NCBI GenBank assembly: GCA_964557545.1
Contig: CAZLAK010000003.1
Span: 43,034-107,033 of the forward strand
Direction: 5' to 3'
DNA: 64,000 nt
Origin: CAZLAK01 sp964557545
GTDB taxonomy: Bacteria; Bacillota; Desulfotomaculia; Desulfotomaculales; Pelotomaculaceae
The notes under the pieces: generated by a model
Told to the model about the DNA's origin: nothing
Database searches by the model: none
What the model saw: the letters and a program-made list of their open reading frames with translations, nothing else
Position numbers and translations under genes: made by a program
Part shown: positions 8,501-18,427 of the stretch, piece by piece
Position numbering within the stretch: the first letter of the stretch is position 1
Layout: each line of letters starts with the position of its first letter

Positions 8501-10735
8501 TTACTTCCACGGATCAAATTTTTTCAGGCGAAGAGCGTTAGCCACCACACAAACAGAACTTAAAGCCATGGCCGACCCGGCTATTAAAGGACTCAAAAGA
8601 CCGGCGGCGGCCAGCGGCAAGGCCAGGATATTGTAAATTAACGCCCAAAAAAGGTTTTGGCGGATATTTTTCATGGCTGCCCTGCTCAAAGAGATGGCCT
8701 GGGCCACACCGCGCAGGTCACCGCGCACCAGGATAACACCCGCCGTCTCCGCCGCAATATCTGTACCCCCGCCAACAGCAAACCCCACATCTGCTGCGGC
8801 CAGGGCCGGAGCATCGTTTATCCCGTCCCCCACCATACCCACCACCAGACCCTTTTCCATAAGTTCCCTTACCTTTTGGGCCTTCTCGCCCGGCAGAACG
8901 CCAGCCAGCACTTTTTCCGGCGCTATCCCCACCGACGCCGCCACCGCCCGGGCAGCCGGGGCGGCATCGCCGGTTATCATCCAAACCTCCACCCCAAGTT
9001 CCTGCAACATCTCTACAGCCTCCCGGGAAGTATCTTTTGGCGTGTCGGCCACCGCCAGGGCCGCCGCCAGGCTGTTATCTAAAGCCAGCAAAAGCACTGT
9101 CTTCCCCTGCCGCTCCAAACGCAGTACTTCTACTTCAAAATCGCGCGGTACTTTCACACCGTTTTCGGCCATCAGGCGGCGCGTGCCAGCCAGCACTCTC
9201 ACACCATCCACTACCGCCACCACACCCCGTCCAGGCAGAGCTTCAAAAGAAGTGGCCTCTCCAACAGCGGCCAGCTTTCCGGCAGCATCACGCAAAATGG
9301 CCCGTGCGACCGGGTGCTCAGAGCGCGCTTCCGCCGCCCCTGCTATTTTAATCAGGTAATCCTCTCTTCCTTTGAAATCTGGTACCGTTACCACGTCGGT
9401 CAGCACCGGCTCACCGCGCGTTAAAGTGCCGGTCTTGTCCAAGACGACGGCATTCAAGCGCCCGCTCACCTCTAGATGTTCACCCCCTTTAAAGAGGATG
9501 CCGCAGCCGGCGCCGACCCCCGCGGCCACCATTACCGAGACGGGGGTAGCCAGCCCCAGGGCACAGGGGCAAGCAGCCACCAATACGGCAGTAAAGCTGA
9601 AAACTGCCTTGTTGAGGTTGCCCGGATCACCGGCCAGGTACCACCAAACAAAGGCCAACAAAGCCACGCCGATTACGAAGGGCACAAAACCACCAGCTAT
9701 CCGGTCGGCCAGCCTCTGAACGGGCGCCTTGGAACCCTGCGCTTTTTCCACAAGGCGGATCACCTGGGCGAAAAAAGTATCCCTGCCTACACGTAAAGCC
9801 TCTACCTTAATGGCACCGGATAGATTGATGGTCGCCCCTATTACCTGGCTGCCGGCCTCTTTCTCCACCGGCATGCTTTCCCCGGTCACCGCCGACTCAT
9901 CTACGGTAGAGCTACCCTCGACCACCACCCCGTCCACCGGCATAATCTCGCCCGGCCGCACTACCACCAGGTCGCCTACTGCCACTTCTTCTGAGGGGAC
10001 TTCCACTTCTCTGCCGCCCCGGATCACCCGGGCTGTACCTGCCTGGAGGGTAGCAAGCTTTCTAATAGCCTCCGAAGCTTTAACTCGGGCACGCCCTTCT
10101 AAGTGCCTGCCGAGCAAAACGACGGTCAAAAGGACGGCACTGCTTTCAAAATATACCCCTTTTAATCCTAAGCGCTCGCCCCAAAAAGTAGCGGCGGTAC
10201 TGTAGAGGTAGGCGGCAGTAGTACCAAGGGCTATCAGCACTGCCATGTTTGCCCCGCCACCTCTAAGAGCCAAAAAGGCTTCCCGGTAAAACTTAAAGCC
10301 CGCTACTAACTGGACAGGCGTAGCCAAGAAAAATTGCCAAAGGGGACTGTGCAAAAAGTGGGGCAGGTGCCCGGCCAGGAAAGGAAGCATGCCGGCCATG
10401 GCAAGAAGGAGGGGGAGGGAAAAAGCGGCAGAAAAGATAAGCAAAAATATTTCCCGCCCCTGATCGCCGCTGGGGGTAGACACGGTGCCCAACCGGCCGG
10501 CTTCAGACACACTGTATCCGAGCGACTCAATAACGCCGGCCAAGGTGCCGGTGTTTGTAGCAGTGGGGTCATATGTGACGCTGGCCAAACCGGCGGCAAA
10601 ATTCACATGAGCAGCAAAAACTCCTTCTACCTCGCCCAGCTTCTTTTCAATCTTGGCCGCACAGGAAGCACAGCCCATGCCGCTAATTTTAAATTCGGCC
10701 TGCGCTTGGTTTATGCCAGTCTTTTTTTCTGCCAA
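8501..10735 (-). CDS. copA: Cu(I)-exporting P1B-type ATPase CopA
   Basis: About 744 residues, a heavy-metal P-type ATPase that moves Cu(I) out of the cytoplasm. There is one N-terminal metal-binding domain with GMGCASC, then membrane helices and the actuator TGES loop. Next come the CPC metal site in a transmembrane helix, the DKTGTLT phosphorylation motif, SEHPVARAI and the [10 protein letters not shown] hinge. The late helices carry YN and MALSS with NALRL, which mark Cu(I) specificity (P1B-1). A TTG at 10735 with GGGAGTGG upstream is preferred; an ATG at 10804 has no clear ribosome site. Unusually, it sits between rpsU and yqfC in a housekeeping operon, with no copper regulator or chaperone beside it. 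Confidence 0.93.
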   Translation of the reverse strand: MAEKKTGINQAQAEFKISGMGCASCAAKIEKKLGEVEGVFAAHVNFAAGLASVTYDPTATNTGTLAGVIESLGYSVSEAGRLGTVSTPSGDQGREIFLLIFSAAFSLPLLLAMAGMLPFLAGHLPHFLHSPLWQFFLATPVQLVAGFKFYREAFLALRGGGANMAVLIALGTTAAYLYSTAATFWGERLGLKGVYFESSAVLLTVVLLGRHLEGRARVKASEAIRKLATLQAGTARVIRGGREVEVPSEEVAVGDLVVVRPGEIMPVDGVVVEGSSTVDESAVTGESMPVEKEAGSQVIGATINLSGAIKVEALRVGRDTFFAQVIRLVEKAQGSKAPVQRLADRIAGGFVPFVIGVALLAFVWWYLAGDPGNLNKAVFSFTAVLVAACPCALGLATPVSVMVAAGVGAGCGILFKGGEHLEVSGRLNAVVLDKTGTLTRGEPVLTDVVTVPDFKGREDYLIKIAGAAEARSEHPVARAILRDAAGKLAAVGEATSFEALPGRGVVAVVDGVRVLAGTRRLMAENGVKVPRDFEVEVLRLERQGKTVLLLALDNSLAAALAVADTPKDTSREAVEMLQELGVEVWMITGDAAPAARAVAASVGIAPEKVLAGVLPGEKAQKVRELMEKGLVVGMVGDGINDAPALAAADVGFAVGGGTDIAAETAGVILVRGDLRGVAQAISLSRAAMKNIRQNLFWALIYNILALPLAAAGLLSPLIAGSAMALSSVCVVANALRLKKFDPWK

Positions 10736-10829
10736 CAAAAGCCACTCCCAAAATTTTAAGTCCAGTGCTAATTGTAAAAAATGCCTGACCAGACGGCCAA
10801 GCATTTTGTAGGCTCTTTAGGCGAAACCT

Positions 10830-11006
10830 CTAGCGGTACCGACGCCTTCTCGCCGCTTCCGACTTCTTCTTCCTGCGTACGCTGGGCTTTTCGTAGTGCT
10901 CGTGTCTTCTGGCTTCCGCTAAAACACCAGCCTTCTGGCAGGACCTTTTGAAACGCCGGAGGGCACTGTCCAGTGTTTCATTCTTACCCACTCTCACTTC
11001 TGCCAC
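10830..11006 (-). CDS. rpsU: 30S ribosomal protein S21
   Basis: A 58-residue basic protein: [19 protein letters not shown] at the start, a central SCQKAG segment, then [14 protein letters not shown] and an arginine-rich end. This is a complete, typical Firmicutes S21, which binds the 30S platform near the 16S 3' end. The start is GTG at 11006 with a strong GGAGGGAGGG site. It lies between the HIT gene and copA. In Bacillus, yqeY follows rpsU; here yqeY is not found and copA is in that place. Confidence 0.97.
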   Translation of the reverse strand: MAEVRVGKNETLDSALRRFKRSCQKAGVLAEARRHEHYEKPSVRRKKKSEAARRRRYR

Positions 11007-11056
11007 TGCCTTTTCCCTCCCTCCGCTTGGGCTAACAAAAAACTTTACCTAAGACA

Positions 11057-11401
11057 TCATCCCGGAGGCCACTGCATGGACCTTCCCGCCAGCAGGTGGT
11101 AGTGGATGTGCCAAACCACCTGGCCCGCATCCCGGCCGCAGTTGCATACCAAGCGAAAGCCGCCCTCTTCCAAGCCCATTTGGCGGGCCACCCTGCTGGC
11201 AACTAGCTGAATATGGCCTGCCAGCGGAGCATCTTCTTCCTGCAAGGCTAAGAGGCTTTCTATGTGCTTTTTAGGTATGATCAGAAGGTGGACCGGCGCT
11301 ACCGGCTTGATATCTTTAAATACAATTACCTGCTCGTCTTCATAAACAACGCCGGCCGGCAGCTCACCGCTTACTATCCTGCAAAATATGCAGTCCTGCA
11401 T
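11057..11401 (-). CDS. HIT-family nucleotide hydrolase/transferase
   Basis: A 114-residue histidine triad protein of the HINT branch. The N-terminal CIFCRIVSGELPAG is the zinc and dimer signature, with KDIKPVAPVHLLIIPKKHI in the middle. The triad WHIHYHLLAG, with the catalytic central His, lies near the end. HINT proteins hydrolyse nucleoside phosphoramidates; the physiological substrate is unknown. The ATG at 11401 has GGAGGTGG upstream. Downstream comes rpsU after about 50 bases. Confidence 0.94.
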   Translation of the reverse strand: MQDCIFCRIVSGELPAGVVYEDEQVIVFKDIKPVAPVHLLIIPKKHIESLLALQEEDAPLAGHIQLVASRVARQMGLEEGGFRLVCNCGRDAGQVVWHIHYHLLAGRSMQWPPG

Positions 11402-11504
11402 CTTTCCACCTCCTCACCGAAAAATTAAGCCCCAATGCTTGATATTTTATTCAACACAGGACAATAAAATCCTTCACGGCACCCAAAAACAAATGCATAA
11501 AAAA

Positions 11505-12812
11505 TCAAAATACTACCTTTCCTCTCACGCACTCACCCATTGTTTCCTCAACGTGTACCTTTACTATTTCGCCTCGCAGGTCAACACGGCAGGGAAAGAC
11601 AGCGCGCAAGTAGCTGCCGGTAAGACCCGCGCAGTAGTCATCGTCCAATTTTTCTTCTACCAGCACCTCGACTTCCCGTCCCAGGTGGACGGCAGCAAAA
11701 GCGGCGGCCAGTTTTTCCCCCAGCGCCAAAAGCGCCCTGCTGCGCTCTTCTTTTACAGTTCCTGCTACCTGTTCGGGGAAAGCGGCCGCCGGAGTGCCGG
11801 GCCGAGGAGAAAATTTAAAGACGTGCAGCCGGCTAAAGGCCATCTCTTCTACAAAACGGCAAGTGTTGGCAAATTCTCTCTCCCCTTCCCCGGGAAAGCC
11901 GACCATCACGTCGGTGGTAAGACCCAGACCCGGCAGCCCCTCCCGCAGCATGCTGACCGTGCGGGCATAATCAGCAGCAGTATAGGAGCGCCCCATGCGC
12001 TGTAATATTCTGTCGTCACCGCTCTGCAGGGGCACGTGCAGGTGACGGCAAAAGACGGGTGAACTGGCGAGCACTTCCACCAGGCGCGGGGTGATTTCGT
12101 GGGGCTCGAGAGAACTCATGCGAATACGCAGCGGGCCGGAAACGCGGGCAACGCGTTCCAAAAGTCCGGCCAGGTCTATACCGCTGTCCAGATCCCGGCC
12201 GTAAGCGCTGGTGTGAATGCCGGTCAGCACAATTTCTTTGTAGCCGGCATCGGCCAGGAGCTGCACTTCCTCCAGCACCTTCCCGGGCTGCCTTGAGCGC
12301 ATAGGGCCGCGGGCGTACGGCACCAGGCAGTAAGTGCAAAAAGATTCGCACCCGTCCTGGATTTTGACGTAAGCGCGCGTCCTGCCCGTTTTGGGCGGGC
12401 AGGGCAATTCTTCGAAAATTTCCCCTGCCGCAAAGGTTTTTACGGCATTTACAGGCCTTGTGCCGTCTTCGGCCCTTTCCACCAAATCAACGAGTTCGGC
12501 CCTGCCTAAAGTGCCGGCCACTACCCTCACACCCGGTATTTTTAGCACCTCACCGGGAAATACCTGGGCATAACAGCCGGTTACCGCCACTACCGCCTTG
12601 GGATTAGATCTCACCGCCCGCCGGATAGCCTGTCGCGATTTACGCTCCCCTGTACGGGTGACCGCACAGGTATTGATAACGTACACGTCTGCCCCGCGGT
12701 CAAATTCTACTATCTCGTAGCCGCGCTCGGCAAACAGCCCGGCCAGCACCGCCGTCTCGTACTGGTTAACCTTGCAGCCTAAAGTATAAAAGGCCACCTT
12801 TTTTTTGGCCAA
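11505..12812 (-). CDS. mtaB: tRNA t6A37 methylthiotransferase MtaB
   Basis: A 435-residue radical SAM methylthiotransferase that converts t6A37 to ms2t6A37 in tRNAs reading ANN codons. The N-terminal UPF0004 domain (TLGCKVNQYETA, NTCAVT, VTGCYAQ) carries three cysteines for one Fe-S cluster. The radical SAM CxxxCxxC is visible as CESFCTYCLVPYARG near residue 145. The C-terminal TRAM region holds VEVLVEE. It corresponds to Bacillus yqeV. A TTG start follows rsmE after only four bases, so the two are translationally linked. Confidence 0.96.
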   Translation of the reverse strand: MAKKKVAFYTLGCKVNQYETAVLAGLFAERGYEIVEFDRGADVYVINTCAVTRTGERKSRQAIRRAVRSNPKAVVAVTGCYAQVFPGEVLKIPGVRVVAGTLGRAELVDLVERAEDGTRPVNAVKTFAAGEIFEELPCPPKTGRTRAYVKIQDGCESFCTYCLVPYARGPMRSRQPGKVLEEVQLLADAGYKEIVLTGIHTSAYGRDLDSGIDLAGLLERVARVSGPLRIRMSSLEPHEITPRLVEVLASSPVFCRHLHVPLQSGDDRILQRMGRSYTAADYARTVSMLREGLPGLGLTTDVMVGFPGEGEREFANTCRFVEEMAFSRLHVFKFSPRPGTPAAAFPEQVAGTVKEERSRALLALGEKLAAAFAAVHLGREVEVLVEEKLDDDYCAGLTGSYLRAVFPCRVDLRGEIVKVHVEETMGECVRGKVVF

Positions 12813-12816
12813 AACC

Positions 12817-13560
12817 TCAACCCCCCAGATCTCCCCACGCGTAAAAAATCATGGCCAGCACCGCCAGGCCCGCCGTTTCTGTGCGCAAAATCCGCGGACC
12901 CAAAGAAACCGTCATCACTCCCGCCTCCCGGGCGCGCTCTGCCTCTTGAGGGGCAAAGCCGCCCTCCGGCCCAATGAAGACCAATATTTCCCCGCCCGGA
13001 CACCCGCTGACCAGAAGGCGGCGCAAGGGCATATTTTTTTCGTTTTCCCAGGGCATAATAGCCAGTGCACCGGGCGTCACCAGTGAAAGTGCTTCTTCAA
13101 ATTTCACCGGCACAGCAACTTCTGGAACGTCTGGGCGCCTGGACTGCAAAGCCGCCTGCAGGGCGATTTTCTGCCAGCGGGCGCGCCGGGCTTTCGCCTT
13201 CTCGGCGTCCAGCTTAACCTGCGTCCGGCTGCACATAAGGGGAACAAGCCTGCTCAAGCCCAGCTCCGTGCCCTTTTGGATAACGAGATCCATTTTGTCC
13301 CCTTTCGGCACACCCTGCAAAAGAGTAACCTTAACAGGCGGGCTGCCTTCGGCCGGCAGCTCTTTTAACAGCCTTAAGACCGCCCTGCCGCTGCCGGCTG
13401 ACTCAATGACGGCTTCGAAAACCCCGCCCTGACCGTCGAGCAGCGTGACCACGTCCCCAGCACTCTTGCGAAGGACATTTATCAGGTAGTGGTAACTGGA
13501 GCCGGCAATACTGACCCGCCCACCCGCTATCTCTTCCGGGGACACAAAAATGCGGGACAT
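12817..13560 (-). CDS. rsmE: 16S rRNA m3U1498 methyltransferase RsmE
   Basis: A 247-residue SPOUT-class methyltransferase. An N-terminal PUA-like domain (residues 1-70) is followed by the knotted SAM-binding domain. The family signature VFIGPEGGF is followed by EAERAREAGV and LGPRILRTETAG, which form the knot. QKGTELGLSRLVPL, near residue 95, is also diagnostic. The ATG at 13560 has AAGGAAAAG upstream. The gene follows prmA and precedes mtaB, as Bacillus yqeU does. Confidence 0.97.
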   Translation of the reverse strand: MSRIFVSPEEIAGGRVSIAGSSYHYLINVLRKSAGDVVTLLDGQGGVFEAVIESAGSGRAVLRLLKELPAEGSPPVKVTLLQGVPKGDKMDLVIQKGTELGLSRLVPLMCSRTQVKLDAEKAKARRARWQKIALQAALQSRRPDVPEVAVPVKFEEALSLVTPGALAIMPWENEKNMPLRRLLVSGCPGGEILVFIGPEGGFAPQEAERAREAGVMTVSLGPRILRTETAGLAVLAMIFYAWGDLGG

Positions 13561-13584
13561 AAACCGACTTTTCCTTTCTTTATT

Positions 13585-14508
13585 TCATTTCTTTGCAGCG
13601 TAAAAAGCTACCCAGCCGTCCTCTTCTACGCGTTTTAGGATATTAAACCCGGCCCTGTTGAGCGCCTCTTCCACTTCATCTGCCCGCCCGGCAATGATCC
13701 CGGAGGCAATAAAACCGCCTCCCGGCAGCAGGAGCCGGGCGGCGGCCGGCGCCATGTCCACAATTACCCCGGCAATGATATTGGCCACAATTAAACCGGC
13801 CTTTTCGCTTACAGGCCCCAAGAGACTTCCCGCAACTACTTCCACCCTGTCGCCAAGGCCGTTTATGGCCACGTTATCACGGGCCACACGTACGGCTACC
13901 GGATCGATGTCCACAGCTACCACCCGGCCAGCTCCTAACAGGGCTGCAGCAATAGCCAGCACCCCCGAGCCGGTCCCCACATCGTAAACCAGCTGGCCGG
14001 GAGAAAGGTGCTCCTCTAAAAGCCTAAGGCACATTAGCGTGGTGGCATGGGCGCCGTTGCCAAAAGCCATCCCCGGGTCAAGCCGCACAACCACTTCACC
14101 GTCACGGGGCTGGTAGCTTTCCCACGCCGGCACTACGGTAAGGCGCGGACTTACCCGTGCCGGCCGGTAGTAGGCCCGCCAGCATTCCGACCAGTCTTCC
14201 TCGGCCACAACCCGCACGGCAATTTGGGGAGCAGGGTGCATACCCAGCTTCTCCACTTTGCTTTTAAGTTCTTCTAAGGGGCTGTCAGGCCCGTCTAACA
14301 CCGGGAGGTAAGCCACCACCACCGGCAGGCCCGACGGCACGCACTCTTCGGGCACACCCCACTCTTCCGGCAGCGTTTTAGCCTGCCAGCGGCGGACAAC
14401 AGCTTCATCCTCTATTACTACCCCGCCGGCACCCAACTCACTGAAAATATCGGCCACTAACTCCACGCCGTGTGAAGGCACGCGCACGGAAACTTCCAGC
14501 CAGTTCAC
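13585..14508 (-). CDS. prmA: Ribosomal protein L11 methyltransferase PrmA
   Basis: About 307 residues. The N-terminal substrate-recognition domain (WLEVSVRVPSHGVEL) is followed by a Rossmann methyltransferase domain with VYDVGTGSGVLAIAA, VDIDPVAVRVARDN and LIVANIIAGVI. The pre-motif DPGMAFGNGAHATT has Asn where most homologues have Thr (FGTG). PrmA trimethylates L11. I prefer the GTG at 14508, giving a protein starting MNWLEV as in homologues; a GTG three codons earlier is possible. It is the first gene after dnaJ and likely shares its transcript. Confidence 0.95.
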   Translation of the reverse strand: MNWLEVSVRVPSHGVELVADIFSELGAGGVVIEDEAVVRRWQAKTLPEEWGVPEECVPSGLPVVVAYLPVLDGPDSPLEELKSKVEKLGMHPAPQIAVRVVAEEDWSECWRAYYRPARVSPRLTVVPAWESYQPRDGEVVVRLDPGMAFGNGAHATTLMCLRLLEEHLSPGQLVYDVGTGSGVLAIAAALLGAGRVVAVDIDPVAVRVARDNVAINGLGDRVEVVAGSLLGPVSEKAGLIVANIIAGVIVDMAPAAARLLLPGGGFIASGIIAGRADEVEEALNRAGFNILKRVEEDGWVAFYAAKK

Positions 14509-14533
14509 ACCTAACACCCGCCTGCCTTATATT

Positions 14534-15673
14534 CTAGCCCATAAACGCGTCTCTCATCTTCTCAAAAAAACTTTTTTCACTGCCAGAACCGGCCGACGGC
14601 GGCCGCTCACCTAAAGTGCGCGCAAACTCCCGCAAAAGTTCTTTTTGTTTTTCGTTAAGCTTGGTAGGAGTAACCACCTTCACCCGGACGTGCTGGTCGC
14701 CGCGGCCAAAACCATCCACGCGCGGCATGCCCTTACCCTTCATCCTAAAGACAGTACCCGGCTGGGTACCCTCCGGTATTTTCAACTTGGCCACTGTCCC
14801 GTCGATGGTCGGCACATCGATTTCGTCACCTAAGGCAGCCTGCACAAAGGATACTTGCACCTCGCACACTAAATCGTCTCCCTCCCGCACAAACACGCGG
14901 TGAGGCTTTACGTGGACGTAAACGTAAAGGTCGCCGGGCGGGCCGCCCCGCACTCCTGCTTCGCCTTCTCCGGCTACCCGCAGGCGGCTGCCTTCGTCCA
15001 CTCCGGGCGGCACTTTGATTTTGATGCTGCGCGTCCTGCGCACCTGCCCTGTGCCCCGGCAGGTAGGGCAGGGTTTCTCTATGATCCTGCCGCTGCCGCG
15101 GCAGCGCTCACAGGTGCGGGACTGCACGATACGGCCGAAAAGTGTGCTCTGGGCGTACTGCACCTGTCCTGTGCCGTTGCAGACAGGGCATACAACAGGC
15201 CGGGTACCCGCAGCCGCCCCGCTGCCGCCGCAGGTGCTGCATTCCTCCGTGCGCGGCACCTTAAGCTCACGCTCAACCCCAAAGGCAGCCTCCTTTAAGG
15301 TTATTTCCAGGTCCAACCTGATATCCGCACCGCGCTCCGGACCGCTACGCCGGCGGGGGCCGTTGCCAAAGAACATTTCAAAAATGTCACCCAAGCCGCC
15401 GAAATCCCCAAAACCGCCAAACCCGCTAAAGCCGTTAAAGCCCTGGTCACCAACCCCGGCATGCCCAAAGCGGTCGTAACTGGCCCGCTTCTCGGGATCG
15501 GAAAGAACCTCGTAAGCCTCGTTTATCTCCTTAAACTTGGCTTCCGCCTCTGGATCGTTGGGGTTGGCATCCGGGTGGTACTGGCGCGCCAGCTTGCGGT
15601 AGGCCTTCTTTATTTCTTCTGCCGAGGCGTTTGGGGACACCCCTAACACCTCGTAATAGTCACGTTTCGCCAT
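14534..15673 (-). CDS. dnaJ: Chaperone DnaJ (Hsp40)
   Basis: A 379-residue full-length type I Hsp40. The J domain occupies residues 1-70 with the HPD in YHPDANP. A Gly/Phe-rich linker runs to about residue 105. The four zinc-binding repeats are [24 protein letters not shown] and CPTCRGTG (about 140-215). The C-terminal peptide-binding domains follow. It delivers unfolded clients to DnaK and stimulates its ATPase. The ATG has AAGGTGGTG upstream. A hairpin with a T-rich tail lies between dnaK and this gene and may set its expression relative to dnaK. Confidence 0.98.
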   Translation of the reverse strand: MAKRDYYEVLGVSPNASAEEIKKAYRKLARQYHPDANPNDPEAEAKFKEINEAYEVLSDPEKRASYDRFGHAGVGDQGFNGFSGFGGFGDFGGLGDIFEMFFGNGPRRRSGPERGADIRLDLEITLKEAAFGVERELKVPRTEECSTCGGSGAAAGTRPVVCPVCNGTGQVQYAQSTLFGRIVQSRTCERCRGSGRIIEKPCPTCRGTGQVRRTRSIKIKVPPGVDEGSRLRVAGEGEAGVRGGPPGDLYVYVHVKPHRVFVREGDDLVCEVQVSFVQAALGDEIDVPTIDGTVAKLKIPEGTQPGTVFRMKGKGMPRVDGFGRGDQHVRVKVVTPTKLNEKQKELLREFARTLGERPPSAGSGSEKSFFEKMRDAFMG

Positions 15674-15689
15674 CAGCCCACCACCTTAG

Positions 15690-15727
15690 CTAAACTAAAA
15701 CAAAGCAAAGGGGACAGTTATCCCCTT
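15690..15727 (-). terminator. Hairpin between dnaK and dnaJ (possible attenuator)
   Basis: On the minus strand AAGGGGA, loop TAACTG and TCCCCTT form a perfect 7-bp stem (15708-15727), followed by the T-rich GCTTTGTTTTAGTTT. It sits in the 129-base gap between dnaK and dnaJ. Partial termination, or protection of the dnaK message end, is inferred; there is no separate promoter that I can defend for dnaJ. Confidence 0.5.
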
Positions 15728-15802
15728 CGCCCGTCAAAGGCTCAATCAATAATATTTTAAACACTTTGCCGCCCAATTTCCACGCAAAAAATCCTTGCCC
15801 GC

Positions 15803-17635
15803 TTACTTACCGTCCTTGACCTCAAAGTCGGCATCCACAACGTTGTCTTTGCCGCCAGGTCCGCCGGTCCCGCCGGGGCTGTCCGCGCCTTGAGAGCTCT
15901 GGCCGGCCTTTTGGTACATGGAAGCTGTCAGTTCGTAAAGCGGCCCCGTCACGGCCTCGATTTTGGCTTTGATGGCGCCTATGTCGCTTCCTTTCATGGC
16001 CTCCTTCAAATCGTCGACAGCTCTTTGAAGTTTTTCAATGGCCGCCGCGTCAGCTTTGTCTTTGAACTCTTTAATGGTCTTCTCTGCCTGGTAGACAGTA
16101 CTGTCGGCCTGATTGCGGACCTCGGCCTCCTCCTTGCGTTTAGCGTCCTCAGCGGCGTACTTCTCGGCTTCCTTGACCATGCGCTGGATCTCTTCTTCAG
16201 TCAAGTTGGTGGAGGCCGTGATGGTCATGCTCTGCGCCTTACCCGTTCCCAGGTCTTTAGCCGAAACGTGAACAATCCCGTTGACGTCAATATCGAACTT
16301 GACCTCAATTTGCGGCACACCCCGCGGCGCCGGAGGGATACCGGTCAGAGTAAACCTGCCCAGAGTCTTGTTGTCGGCAGCCATCGGCCGCTCTCCCTGC
16401 AGGACGTGGATTTCCACCGTCGTCTGGCCGTCAGCCGCCGTGGAAAAGATCTGGCTTTTAGAGGTTGGAATGGTAGTGTTGCGCTCGATGATCTTGGTAA
16501 ACACCCCGCCCAGGGTCTCAATGCCCAGGGAGAGGGGGGTTACGTCTAAGAGCAGCACGTCTTTTACCTCACCGGCCAGCACGGCAGCCTGAATGGCCGC
16601 GCCAATGGCCACGCACTCGTCGGGGTTGATCCCCTTGTGCGGCTCCTTGCCCAAAAACTTGCGGATGGCCTCCTGCACCGCCGGCATCCTGGTAGCCCCA
16701 CCTACCAAGAGAATCTTGTCGATGTCCTTGGGCTGCAGGCCGGCGTCGGCGAGCGCTTGGCGGGTCGGCCCCATGGTCATTTCTACCAGGTCGGCCGTCA
16801 TTTCTTCAAATTTAGCGCGCGTTAAAGTAATGTCCAGGTGCTTGGGACCGCTGGCATCAGCCGAAATAAAGGGCAGGTTGATGTTCGTTGTAGTCACGCT
16901 GGAAAGCTCGATTTTGGCCTTCTCTGCCGCTTCTTTCAGCCGCTGCATGGCCATGCGGTCGCCGCGCAGGTCAATACCGGTGTCCTTTTTAAATTCATTC
17001 ACCAGGTAGTCGATGATCCGCTGGTCGAAGTCGTCGCCGCCCAAGCGGTTGTTGCCGCTGGTGGCCTTAACCTCAAACACGCCGTCGCCCAATTCGAGGA
17101 TGGAGACATCAAAAGTGCCGCCGCCCAAGTCGTATACCAGAATAGTCTGGTCTTCTTCTTTGTCCAGCCCGTAAGCTAAAGCCGCCGCCGTGGGCTCATT
17201 GATAATGCGCACCACTTCCAGGCCGGCAATCCGGCCGGCGTCTTTGGTGGCCTGCCTCTGGGAATCGGTAAAGTAAGCCGGGACAGTAATGACGGCCTTT
17301 TCAATTTTTTCGCCCAGGTAGGCTTCGGCGTCGGCTTTCAATTTTTGGAGGATCATGGCCGAGATTTCCTGCGGCGTGTAGCTCTTGCCGTCTATGGTCA
17401 CCCGATAATCAGATCCCATATGGCGCTTGATAGAAAGAATAGTGCGTTCGGGATTGCTGATGGCCTGCCTTTTGGCCACCTGGCCGACCAGCCTCTCTCC
17501 TGTCTTAGAAAAACCAACGACCGAAGGAGTAGTCCTGGAACCTTCGGCGTTGGGAATAACCACTACCTCGCCACCTTCCATGACGGCCACACAGGAGTTG
17601 GTAGTTCCTAAATCTATGCCGATGATTTTGGGCAT
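15803..17635 (-). CDS. dnaK: Chaperone DnaK (Hsp70)
   Basis: A 610-residue Hsp70. The ATPase domain starts [19 protein letters not shown] and holds the [28 protein letters not shown] and [10 protein letters not shown] signatures. The linker region ([15 protein letters not shown]) leads to the substrate-binding domain near residue 380. The tail is rich in Gly and Ser and ends with a [14 protein letters not shown] acidic motif. The ATG at 17635 is chosen because GGGAGG lies just before it. The gene is third in the CIRCE-controlled operon after the chaperonin and grpE. Confidence 0.99.
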   Translation of the reverse strand: MPKIIGIDLGTTNSCVAVMEGGEVVVIPNAEGSRTTPSVVGFSKTGERLVGQVAKRQAISNPERTILSIKRHMGSDYRVTIDGKSYTPQEISAMILQKLKADAEAYLGEKIEKAVITVPAYFTDSQRQATKDAGRIAGLEVVRIINEPTAAALAYGLDKEEDQTILVYDLGGGTFDVSILELGDGVFEVKATSGNNRLGGDDFDQRIIDYLVNEFKKDTGIDLRGDRMAMQRLKEAAEKAKIELSSVTTTNINLPFISADASGPKHLDITLTRAKFEEMTADLVEMTMGPTRQALADAGLQPKDIDKILLVGGATRMPAVQEAIRKFLGKEPHKGINPDECVAIGAAIQAAVLAGEVKDVLLLDVTPLSLGIETLGGVFTKIIERNTTIPTSKSQIFSTAADGQTTVEIHVLQGERPMAADNKTLGRFTLTGIPPAPRGVPQIEVKFDIDVNGIVHVSAKDLGTGKAQSMTITASTNLTEEEIQRMVKEAEKYAAEDAKRKEEAEVRNQADSTVYQAEKTIKEFKDKADAAAIEKLQRAVDDLKEAMKGSDIGAIKAKIEAVTGPLYELTASMYQKAGQSSQGADSPGGTGGPGGKDNVVDADFEVKDGK

Positions 17636-17696
17636 TGTTTTCAACCTCCCTGTAAAGTTTTTATGGTGATGGTAAAAAATATATCTGTACACCGCG

Positions 17697-18395
17697 TCAC
17701 TCTGTTTGTGGAGACTTGTCTTGCGGTGATCTCGCCACTTTTACCATGGCCGGTCTTATTACCTTGTCTTTTAAGTAATAGCCGCGCCTTAATTCCTCTA
17801 TTACTGTATTATCCTCGTGCTCGACAGTTTCTTCCTGTAAAACGGCCTCGTGCCGCGCCGGGTCAAAAGGCTCACCGACCGCTTCTACGGGCGCAAGCCC
17901 CTCACCCGCCAGCACGTCCATTAACTGCCGGTAAATCATTTCCATACCCGATTTGTAGCTCTCCAGCGAGCCTCCTTCAGCTGCCAGGGCCCGCTCAAAG
18001 TTATCCAGCACTGGCAAAAGGGCCCGGACAATCTGCTCGGACGAGTACTTGTAGAAGTTTTCCATTTCCTGCCTGGTACGCCGCTTGTAGTTTTCAAAGT
18101 CGGCCTGCAGGCGCAGGAGGCGGTTGTAGTATTCCTGGACCTTTTTGTTTTCTTCTTCTAAAAGAGCCCGCAGGACAGCCGGGTCGTCTTTGCCCCCCTC
18201 TTCCTGTGCACTCTCCGCTTCCCCGGCCGGCGGCGCTGTTTCTTCTGCTTTGTCCCCTTGCCCCAGCTCCTGGCCGCTGGCCGGCACCTGGTCGTCTGCA
18301 CCTAAAGACGCTCCCCTCTCGCAACTTTCGTCATCACATATCTCTCTGCCGCTGTCAACAGCGCCTTCCCGGCCTTCAACTTTTTCTTCGGCCAC
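17697..18395 (-). CDS. grpE: Nucleotide exchange factor GrpE
   Basis: A 232-residue DnaK nucleotide exchange factor. The first 80 residues are acidic and low-complexity. A long coiled coil follows ([20 protein letters not shown]). The conserved [20 protein letters not shown] block and [12 protein letters not shown] lead to the C-terminal beta domain ([25 protein letters not shown]). The start is GTG at 18395, properly spaced from AGAGGTGAT; a TTG two codons upstream overlaps that site. The N-terminal extension is longer than in Bacillus GrpE. Confidence 0.97.
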   Translation of the reverse strand: MAEEKVEGREGAVDSGREICDDESCERGASLGADDQVPASGQELGQGDKAEETAPPAGEAESAQEEGGKDDPAVLRALLEEENKKVQEYYNRLLRLQADFENYKRRTRQEMENFYKYSSEQIVRALLPVLDNFERALAAEGGSLESYKSGMEMIYRQLMDVLAGEGLAPVEAVGEPFDPARHEAVLQEETVEHEDNTVIEELRRGYYLKDKVIRPAMVKVARSPQDKSPQTE

Positions 18396-18427
18396 TGTCA
18401 ATCACCTCTTTTTGGGCCTTGCGGCCG

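Noticed and set aside
8673..9359. Long plus-strand open frame of 228 codons
   Set aside because: It runs antisense to the copper ATPase whose motifs are complete; the composition (Ser/Ala/Thr/Pro-rich) is that of a shadow frame in GC-rich coding DNA, and there is no ribosome site.
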